Position numbers and translations under genes: made by a program
The notes under the pieces: model-generated
Told to the model about the DNA's origin: nothing
What the model saw: the letters and a program-made list of their open reading frames with translations, nothing else
The model's database searches: none
DNA from: Acidobacteriota bacterium
GTDB taxonomy: Bacteria; Acidobacteriota; Blastocatellia; Pyrinomonadales; Pyrinomonadaceae
Assembly: GCA_020853255.1 (NCBI GenBank)
Contig: JADYZI010000024.1
Coordinates: 1 to 11,832, forward strand
Direction of reading: 5' to 3'
DNA: 11,832 bases
Part shown: in pieces, positions 6,859 to 11,832 of the stretch
Numbering within the stretch: position 1 is the first letter of the stretch
Layout: every line of letters starts with the position of its first letter

Positions 6859-7392
6859 ATGAAAGTGTGTTTTTCAAGTTTCTGTAGTCTGCTCCTTGGC
6901 ATGTCCTTGATGGCTATTATAGCAGGGCCCCTTGGTTGTTTACCGGGTGACATTCGCCATAAATCTGACGCGGAAATGATGGATAACTTTCGTGCGAAAG
7001 AAGATCGGTTCGAACAGCTCCTGGATATGGTACGACACGACGAAAAGTTGGTTGGGAACAAATTCTTCCGAATTGATTATGACTGGACTGAGCCGAAAGA
7101 GCTGCAGCCAATTGGTATAAGCGACGAACGGGTTAGCGAGTATCGAAAACTGTTTGTTGAGTTAGGTGTTCCTCGCGGTTTCAATGCATATGGAAAAGGT
7201 GATGTTTACTATTTCATCGCTTCCACTCAGGGGCTTGCAGTATCGGGTAGCAGTAAATCATATGTGTGGCGGAGAGAACCGCCAGAATATTTAGTAAATG
7301 AGGATACAAAAGAGCATGTCCTGAAAAATGAGACGTCCAGAGCGTACCGACACATTCACGGGCAGTGGTATTTGTCTTTTGAGGCCGACTAA
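6859..7392 (+). CDS. Exported protein of unknown function, possible lipoprotein
   Basis: 177 residues from the ATG at 6859; a TTG at 6823 in the same frame overlaps the sufS fragment and would put charged residues ahead of the signal, so it is rejected. The N-terminus is a signal peptide: MK, then a hydrophobic stretch (FCSLLLGMSLMAIIAG) ending PLGC near residue 24. That Cys could be lipidated, but Pro at -3 is unusual for a lipobox, so simple export is also possible. The mature part is charged and soluble, without repeats or a motif that I recognise. It follows the sufS fragment by 19 bases and precedes HicB by 40. I cannot assign a function. Confidence 0.65.
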   Translation: MKVCFSSFCSLLLGMSLMAIIAGPLGCLPGDIRHKSDAEMMDNFRAKEDRFEQLLDMVRHDEKLVGNKFFRIDYDWTEPKELQPIGISDERVSEYRKLFVELGVPRGFNAYGKGDVYYFIASTQGLAVSGSSKSYVWRREPPEYLVNEDTKEHVLKNETSRAYRHIHGQWYLSFEAD

Positions 7393-7432
7393 TAACGGAA
7401 CCCGACCTGAATTTGAGCTAAGATAAAGAGCT

Positions 7433-7699
7433 ATGAGGAAGAAAGCTCCAATAACTGTTGGCGATTACTGTTACACGATTCTGATCGAGCCGAACGATCC
7501 GGACGGTTACTTGGTGACTTGTCCAGCATTGCCGGGTCTGATCACAGAGGGTGACACGCTGGATGAGGCCTTTTCGATGGCGAAAGACGCGATTGAAGCG
7601 TATTTGATTAGCCTCATTAAGCACGGCGATCCCATCCCGGAAGATAAAATGGCTTTTCCAGTTCGCGTAAGGATCGAGAATGAGCAAATTGCCGCGTAG
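7433..7699 (+). CDS. hicB: HicB-like antitoxin
   Basis: 88 residues with the HicB partial RNase H-like fold: YTILIEPNDPDGYLVTCPAL (beta strands with the typical GYLVTCPALPG core), then TEGDTLDEAFSMAKDAIEAY, a helix found in nearly all HicB proteins. There is no C-terminal helix-turn-helix or ribbon-helix-helix domain, so it is the short form. It binds and blocks HicA. The order is hicB then hicA, the reverse of the E. coli arrangement but common elsewhere, and the two overlap by 20 bases, which implies coupled translation. Confidence 0.88.
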   Translation: MRKKAPITVGDYCYTILIEPNDPDGYLVTCPALPGLITEGDTLDEAFSMAKDAIEAYLISLIKHGDPIPEDKMAFPVRVRIENEQIAA

Positions 7700-7898
7700 C
7701 CTAAAGCCGACCCGCGTAATAAAAGCACTTCAGAAGGCAGGATTCGAGATCGACCATACAACCGGCAGCCATTTCGTGATGAAGAAGGGAACATTGAGAA
7801 CGACGGTCCCATATCACAAGTCTGTCAAAACCGGCACGCTTCGGACCATTTTGCGACAAGCCGGTATCACGCTCGAGGAATTCTTGGAGATGCTTTAA
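7680..7898 (+). CDS. hicA: HicA-like toxin mRNA interferase
   Basis: 72 residues with the double-stranded-RNA-binding-like HicA fold: LKPTRVIKALQKAGF, then the catalytic TTGSHFVM (H31), then TVPYHKSVKTGTLRTILRQA and the end helix ITLEEFLEML. The GSH-x-x-M/x motif and the P-x-H-x-x-x-x-K/R-x-G-T-L segment are characteristic. HicA cuts mRNA independently of or at the ribosome, causing growth arrest. The catalytic His is present and the length is normal, so it is probably functional. Its ATG at 7680 lies within hicB. Confidence 0.9.
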   Translation: MSKLPRSLKPTRVIKALQKAGFEIDHTTGSHFVMKKGTLRTTVPYHKSVKTGTLRTILRQAGITLEEFLEML

Positions 7899-7904
7899 GA
7901 GATT

Positions 7905-7909
7905 GGAGG
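7905..7909 (+). promoter_or_regulatory. Strong ribosome-binding site for racemase gene
   Basis: GGAGG lies 6 bases before the ATG at 7916. It fixes that start and is the clearest Shine-Dalgarno sequence in the window. Confidence 0.75.
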
Positions 7910-7915
7910 TTCGAC

Positions 7916-8629
7916 ATGAAAACTATCGGCCTTATCGGCGGAATATCGTGGCAGAGTACGATCGTTTACTATCGGGTGATCAACCAGCGGACGAATGAGC
8001 TGCTTGGCGGTTCGCATTCGGCGAGGGTTTTGTTGAATTCGGTGGACTTCGACGAGATCGCGCTGATGCAGCATGAAGGGCGGTGGGAGGAGTTTCGGGA
8101 GTTGCTGATCGGCGTGGCGAACTCTCTCGAACGCGGCGGGGCGGACTTTTTCCTGATCTGCGCGAACACGCCGCATATTGTTGCTGACAGCGTCGAGCAG
8201 GCGGTGGGAATTCCGCTCGTGCATATCGGCGACGCTACAGGTGCGGCGATACAGCAGGCCGGGATGAAAAAGGTCGGATTGCTGGGTACGCGGTACACGA
8301 TGGAAGAGGACTTTCTGAAAGGTCGGCTGAAAGACAAGTTTGGGATCGAGGCGTTCGTTCCTGAAAAAGAGGACCGTGATATCGTTCATAGGGTCATCTA
8401 TGACGAATTGGTCAAGGGCGTGATACGGGATCAATCGCGGGCTGATTATTTGAAGATCATCGAGAAGCTGACGGCCGAAGGCGCGGAAGGGATAATCCTT
8501 GGATGCACGGAAATTCCGCTGCTTGTAACTCCTAACGACACGGACGCAGTGCTGTTTGATACAACAAGTCTTCACGCGGAAAGCGCTGTCGATCTTGGAT
8601 TGAACAGGGTGGATGTCGCAGCCGTATGA
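7916..8629 (+). CDS. Aspartate/glutamate racemase family protein (YgeA-like)
   Basis: 237 residues of the PLP-independent Asp/Glu/hydantoin racemase fold. The N-terminus is KTIGLIGGISWQSTIVYYR (substrate phosphate-loop-like GGxSW-S-T-x-YY), the first active-site strand is FFLICANTPHIVAD, and the second is IILGCTEIPLL (C197). Two-base racemases use one residue from each strand. At the first position (83) this protein has Ala, while classical members have Cys and E. coli YgeA has Thr (from memory: T83/C197); a Cys sits one residue earlier (C82). It may therefore be a one-sided racemase or epimerase, or act on another substrate. The stop overlaps the start of the cyclase-family gene by four bases (ATGA), so the two are translationally coupled. 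Confidence 0.87.
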   Translation: MKTIGLIGGISWQSTIVYYRVINQRTNELLGGSHSARVLLNSVDFDEIALMQHEGRWEEFRELLIGVANSLERGGADFFLICANTPHIVADSVEQAVGIPLVHIGDATGAAIQQAGMKKVGLLGTRYTMEEDFLKGRLKDKFGIEAFVPEKEDRDIVHRVIYDELVKGVIRDQSRADYLKIIEKLTAEGAEGIILGCTEIPLLVTPNDTDAVLFDTTSLHAESAVDLGLNRVDVAAV

Positions 8630-9315
8630 GTTCATTACGTAAAAGGTATATCGACCTAAGCCACACGATCGAGCACGGGATGATGACCTACAAAGGGTTT
8701 CCCGCGCCGATCATTTGCGATTTTCGCAGCCGTGAAGATTCGGCCAAATACTATGAGCCGGGCACCGAATTTCAGATCGGCCGGATCGATATGATCGCGA
8801 ACACGGGAACATATTTGGACACTCCGTTTCATCGCTATGCGGACGGCCACGATCTTTCGGGCATAGAGCTTGAGCAGGTGATCGATCTCGAAGGAGTGAT
8901 CGTAAGGATACCGCATACGGAAAGGCTTGCGATCACCGATACCGATTTTGCCGGGTTGGACGTTGGGGGAAAGGCCGTGCTGGTCGATACGGGCTGGAGC
9001 GAGTTTTGGAACACCGAAGCGTATTTCGACGGGCATCCGTTCCTTACCGAAGAGGCGGCAAAGTTTCTGGTTGAGGCGGGTGCGAAACTGGTCGGGATCG
9101 ATTCGCACAACATCGACGACTCAAGCGGCAACCGTCGGCCGGTGCATACCATTTTGCTTGGAGCGGGCGTCTTGATCGTCGAGCATATGTGCAATCTCGA
9201 AAGCATCCCCGATGGCGAGTTTACTTTCACCGCCGTGCCGCCGAAATTCAAGGGCGTCGGGACGTTTCCGGTCAGGGCATTTGCGGCCGTTGATGATGGA
9301 ACGAAAATAAATTGA
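8626..9315 (+). CDS. Cyclase family protein (PF04199), kynurenine-formamidase-like
   Basis: 229 residues, cytoplasmic, with the cyclase/kynurenine formamidase/isatin hydrolase fold: IDLSHTIEHGMMTYKGFP at the start, the metal motif region at 59-69, VLVDTGWSEFWNTEAYFDGHPFL, then GIDSHNIDD and a late EHMCNL. The usual metal motif HxGTHxDxPxH is here NTGTYLDTPFH: both leading His are replaced (N59, Y63), while D65 and H69 remain. I have seen NTGTYLD-x-PFHR in other members, so this looks like a subfamily, not decay. The gene is read from an ATGA overlap with the racemase gene, which suggests a shared pathway acting on an amino-acid-derived amide or ring; the substrate is unknown. Its last base overlaps the sufU start (TGATG). 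Confidence 0.85.
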   Translation: MSSLRKRYIDLSHTIEHGMMTYKGFPAPIICDFRSREDSAKYYEPGTEFQIGRIDMIANTGTYLDTPFHRYADGHDLSGIELEQVIDLEGVIVRIPHTERLAITDTDFAGLDVGGKAVLVDTGWSEFWNTEAYFDGHPFLTEEAAKFLVEAGAKLVGIDSHNIDDSSGNRRPVHTILLGAGVLIVEHMCNLESIPDGEFTFTAVPPKFKGVGTFPVRAFAAVDDGTKIN

Positions 9316-9764
9316 TGTCAGAACTAAACGACTTATACCAGGAAACAATTTTAGAGCACAATAAGAATCCGCGAAATTTTCGCGAGATCGAGGGTGCGGA
9401 TAGGATGGCGGATGGGAATAATCCGTTGTGCGGGGATGCTCTGCGGGTTTATGTGAAGATGGACGGCGATACGGTCAGCGATGTCGCGTTCAAGGGTTCG
9501 GGCTGCGCTATTTCGAAGGCGTCGGCGTCGATGATGACGCAGGTGATGAAAGGGAAGACGCGTGAAGAGGCCGAGGTGCTTTTTGACGAGTTTCACCGGA
9601 TGGTGACGGGCGGGCTCGATGTCGAGACGGATGAAAATCATCTTGGCAAATTGAAGATCTTCGCCGGAGTTTTAGAATTTCCCGCACGCGTAAAATGCGC
9701 CAGTTTGAGTTGGCACACGCTGGACGCAGCCTTGCATGGCGATGCGGAGGTTTCGACGGAATGA
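9315..9764 (+). CDS. sufU: SufU, sulfur acceptor/transfer protein
   Basis: SufU takes persulfide sulfur from SufS by a zinc-dependent ligand swap and delivers it to SufBCD. The product is 149 residues. Zinc ligands are visible: C39 and D41 in NPLCGD, C64 in GSGCAIS, and C128 in RVKCASLSWHTL. The stretch between the last two Cys is longer than in IscU (MVTGG to GVLEFPARVKC) and the IscU LPPVK chaperone motif is absent, both typical of SufU. The ATG at 9315 shares its A with the cyclase stop; a TTG at 9312 is less likely. It is separated from sufS by about 3.4 kb of inserted genes, although the two usually adjoin. Confidence 0.95.
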   Translation: MSELNDLYQETILEHNKNPRNFREIEGADRMADGNNPLCGDALRVYVKMDGDTVSDVAFKGSGCAISKASASMMTQVMKGKTREEAEVLFDEFHRMVTGGLDVETDENHLGKLKIFAGVLEFPARVKCASLSWHTLDAALHGDAEVSTE

Positions 9765-10144
9765 TGAAGCAGGATATAGAAACGCGGGCCGACCTGGACA
9801 GGCTTTTGGAAGAGTTTTACAAGGTGGCGATGAAAGACGAAGAGATCGGCCACCATTTCGACGATCTCGATCTTGAAACGCATTTGCCTGTTATCGGCGA
9901 TTTTTGGGAAAAGGTTCTGTTCGGCCGGCCGGTTTATTTCAACAACCCGCTGGCGGCACATTTGAAACTCGATCAGAAATTCCCGCTGATGCCGGAGCAT
10001 TTCATCCGCTGGGTCGCAATTTTCACACAGATAGTTGACCAATTGTTCGACGGTGAAATGGCCGACGCGGCAAAGGGCCGAGCGAGGATGATCGCCGGCA
10101 ACATGAGCAACCGTGTCAACGGCATGCGTCTCGCGTACGGATGA
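9761..10144 (+). CDS. Group III truncated haemoglobin
   Basis: 127 residues from the ATG at 9761, which overlaps the sufU stop by four bases (ATGA); ATG 9764 is equally possible. The TrHb3 pattern is clear: DIETRADLDRLLEEFYKVAM with the B10 Tyr (Y20), then IGHHFDD, ETHLPVIGDFWEKVLFGRPVYFNNPLAAH with H41 as the likely distal E7 His, and the proximal haem ligand H80 in MPEHFIRWV. Group III globins have high O2 affinity and are linked to NO or oxygen handling in the cytoplasm. Translational coupling to sufU suggests co-production with the Fe-S machinery, perhaps to buffer O2 or NO near labile clusters; that role is inference. The gene ends one base before the glpD stop on the other strand. Confidence 0.92.
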   Translation: MMKQDIETRADLDRLLEEFYKVAMKDEEIGHHFDDLDLETHLPVIGDFWEKVLFGRPVYFNNPLAAHLKLDQKFPLMPEHFIRWVAIFTQIVDQLFDGEMADAAKGRARMIAGNMSNRVNGMRLAYG

Positions 10145-11641
10145 TCATTGCGGGCCGTAGAGGTACGCGGCAGCGGTGCGGTGAAATTGTTCGGCCTGCG
10201 ACTCGATCCAGTCATTTCCAAATCCCATTTCTTCAGCCATTATCGACGCCACGACAGGAGCCATTTCGACGGCGGCCCGAGCATTCAGAAACAGAGCACG
10301 CGTCCGCCGTGCAAGTACGTCCTCGACGGTTTGGGCCATCTCATCACGAACCGCCCGAACCACATCGTCGTGAGTATAAGGCAGCATCGGGTGAAGGCGT
10401 TCGCCGTTTTCATCCGTTCCGTTCGGCGGTTGGATCGGCAGATCTGCGGTTCGGCAAGGCGTTTGTTCAAGTCCGCCTATCTCGATGGCTTTATCGACCG
10501 CATCTTCTGCCATTTGCCGATATGTCGTCCACTTGCCGCCGGTGATGGTGATCAAACCCGACACATCAACGAACAAATCATGGCCGCGGGACAGCGATGA
10601 TGTTTTTCGCGTTTTCTCCGACGAAATGAGCGGCCTGATGCCGGCAAAAACGCTGAGAATATCGGAGCGTTTAGGTTTGTTTTCAAGGTAAGCGCCGGCA
10701 GTTTCGAGAATAAAATCGATTTCTTTATTTAAAGCCATCGGCTCAAGGCTTGGGCCGTCAACCGGCGTATCGGTTGTGCCGACAAGCAAATGTTCGTGCC
10801 ACGGAATACAGAATAGAACACGGCCGTCAGGTGTTTTCGGGATCATCAACGCATCGTTTGAAGGGAGGCATTTGCGGTCGAAAACGAGATGGATTCCCTG
10901 CGAAAAAGACAGATGCCCGTCCGCGTTTTTATCTTGCATCCGCCGGACAGCGTCTGAAAATATTCCGGCGGCATTTATGGCCGCTTTTGCCATTACTCGT
11001 TTTTTCCCGCCTGTCAACGAGTCTGTGAAACCGACATATTTGGTCTGTCCGTTCTCATCCGCATCAATAGTTTCGACCTTTGCATAATTTAAGACGACGG
11101 CCCCGTGCGAAATGGCCGTGCGAAGAATATCTATAAGCAAACGAGTGTCGTCGAATTGGCCGTCGTGATACAACACGCCGCCCGCGAGGCCGCGCGTCTT
11201 GATCGACGGTAGATGTTCAACAGTCTCCGAACGCGAGAGCAGGCGTGACGTTCCGATCCGATGCTTGCCGGTGAGAAGGTCGTATATCTTCATCCCGATG
11301 CCGTAAAACATTTTCTGCCAAAAGCTGTAACAGGGAATCACAAACTGTCTTGTATGAACGACATGCGGCGCGTTTTTGAGCAGGATCGACCTCTCTTTCA
11401 GCGCTTCGCGGACAAGAGAGATGTTGCCTTGCCGAAGATAACGCACGCCGCCGTGGATCAGTTTGGTCGAGCGGCTCGACGTTCCTTTGCCGAAATCATC
11501 CTGTTCGAGAAGCAGGACCGAAAACCCGCGCGACGCCGCATCAAGCGCGCACCCCGCACCCGTCGCACCGCCGCCTATTACGACAATGTCCCAGGGAGCG
11601 GTGCGTTCGCGGACAGTTTCGAGAATTGCTGGCCTTTGCAT
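10145..11641 (-). CDS. glpD: GlpD, aerobic glycerol-3-phosphate dehydrogenase
   Basis: This membrane-associated FAD enzyme oxidises sn-glycerol 3-phosphate to dihydroxyacetone phosphate and passes electrons to quinone. The product is 498 residues, usual length. The FAD dinucleotide motif is at 18-50 (DIVVIGGGATGAGCALDAAS, then VLLLEQDDFGKGTSSRSTK), followed by LIHGGVRYL, a GlpD hallmark, INAAGIFSD, and PWHEHLLVGTTDTP with FAGIRPL and ITGGKWTTYRQMAEDAVD near the flavin and substrate site; the C-terminal DAO_C helical domain is complete. The start ATG is at 11639-11641. It is transcribed away from the partial membrane-protein gene and converges on the globin gene. No glpF or glpK is present in the window. 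Confidence 0.95.
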   Translation of the reverse strand: MQRPAILETVRERTAPWDIVVIGGGATGAGCALDAASRGFSVLLLEQDDFGKGTSSRSTKLIHGGVRYLRQGNISLVREALKERSILLKNAPHVVHTRQFVIPCYSFWQKMFYGIGMKIYDLLTGKHRIGTSRLLSRSETVEHLPSIKTRGLAGGVLYHDGQFDDTRLLIDILRTAISHGAVVLNYAKVETIDADENGQTKYVGFTDSLTGGKKRVMAKAAINAAGIFSDAVRRMQDKNADGHLSFSQGIHLVFDRKCLPSNDALMIPKTPDGRVLFCIPWHEHLLVGTTDTPVDGPSLEPMALNKEIDFILETAGAYLENKPKRSDILSVFAGIRPLISSEKTRKTSSLSRGHDLFVDVSGLITITGGKWTTYRQMAEDAVDKAIEIGGLEQTPCRTADLPIQPPNGTDENGERLHPMLPYTHDDVVRAVRDEMAQTVEDVLARRTRALFLNARAAVEMAPVVASIMAEEMGFGNDWIESQAEQFHRTAAAYLYGPQ

Positions 11642-11685
11642 CCAAGACGAATCTAGCAGAGACTTGTAAATCCGACGAAATCAAA

Positions 11686-11701
11686 AGACAATTTTCTGTC
11701 T
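11686..11701. promoter_or_regulatory. Short inverted repeat in divergent intergenic gap
   Basis: AGACA-ATTTTC-TGTCT is a 5-bp inverted repeat with a 6-base spacer, in the 60-base gap between the divergent glpD and partial gene starts; it ends one base before the ATG at 11702. It could be an operator or a leader hairpin. It is short enough to be chance. Confidence 0.2.
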
Positions 11702-11832
11702 ATGTCCCAAAACACCGAATTGCGTGAACTATTCACCATCAGATCAGGACGCGATTATTTTCCGTGGATCTCGATCGCTTTGATCATTATTGCCGCAACG
11801 ATCACCTTGAAGTTTCAGGGCCGTGTTTGGTG
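11702..11832 (+). CDS. Membrane protein N-terminus, possibly DUF2585 (3' end outside window)
   Basis: The frame is open from the ATG at 11702 to the window end (43 codons). It reads MSQNTELRELFTIRSGRDY, then a membrane segment (FPWISIALIIIAATITLKF), then QGRVW. A membrane segment ending at GRVW is reminiscent of the DUF2585/UPF0314 family, where a GR-x-W-x-C motif follows, but too little is present to be sure. That a gene starts here is supported by the good hydrophobic pattern and the divergent position relative to glpD. Confidence 0.5.
   Translation, partial: MSQNTELRELFTIRSGRDYFPWISIALIIIAATITLKFQGRVW

Noticed and set aside
7895..8635. 246-codon open frame on the minus strand
   Set aside because: It is antisense to the racemase gene, with no recognisable motif.

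Overview
The window is a bacterial chromosome segment of moderate GC content. It is built around a SUF-type iron-sulfur cluster assembly locus whose genes are separated by unrelated accessory genes. The core set on the + strand is sufC (3' part only), sufD, sufS and sufU, in the usual SUF order. The presence of SufU together with a complete SufCD set, the dispersed 9-nt-unit repeats beside a GxxExxY gene, and the general gene mix would fit a soil-type Acidobacteriota member (Blastocatellia/Pyrinomonas-like). This placement is inference from style and is not proven by any marker in the window.

Layout. 1-443: sufC 3' end. 454-2937: a DUF3703 protein and a 707-residue polytopic membrane protein that looks like a GT39/PMT-type glycosyltransferase. 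2952-2978: first copy of a repeat made of 9-nt units. 3030-4181: sufD. 4181-4611: a GxxExxY-family (PD-(D/E)XK-like) gene broken by a one-base deletion and bounded by inverted copies of the same repeat. 4619-5860: sufS. 5942-6606: a VapBC-type toxin-antitoxin pair. 6717-6839: an 81%-identical fragment of the 3' end of sufS, so the toxin-antitoxin pair lies between the intact sufS end and a second sufS end. 6859-7392: an exported protein of unknown function, possibly a lipoprotein. 7433-7898: a HicBA toxin-antitoxin pair. 7916-9315: an Asp/Glu racemase-family gene translationally coupled to a cyclase-family (PF04199) metal hydrolase gene, both with altered active-site motifs. 9315-10144: sufU overlapping a group III truncated haemoglobin gene. 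10145-11641 (- strand): an aerobic glycerol-3-phosphate dehydrogenase, meeting the globin gene stop to stop. 11702-end: the start of a membrane protein, perhaps DUF2585.

How they work together. SufS mobilises cysteine sulfur, SufU receives it, and SufC/SufD (with SufB, presumably just upstream of the window) form the scaffold. Every junction between SUF genes here holds inserted material: two metabolic or envelope genes, a repeat-flanked nuclease-like gene, two toxin-antitoxin modules and a racemase/cyclase pair. The best leads are the duplicated sufS 3' end around the toxin-antitoxin pair, the inverted-repeat cassette between sufD and sufS, and the sufU-globin overlap. I did not find a clearly new multi-gene defence or metabolic system.
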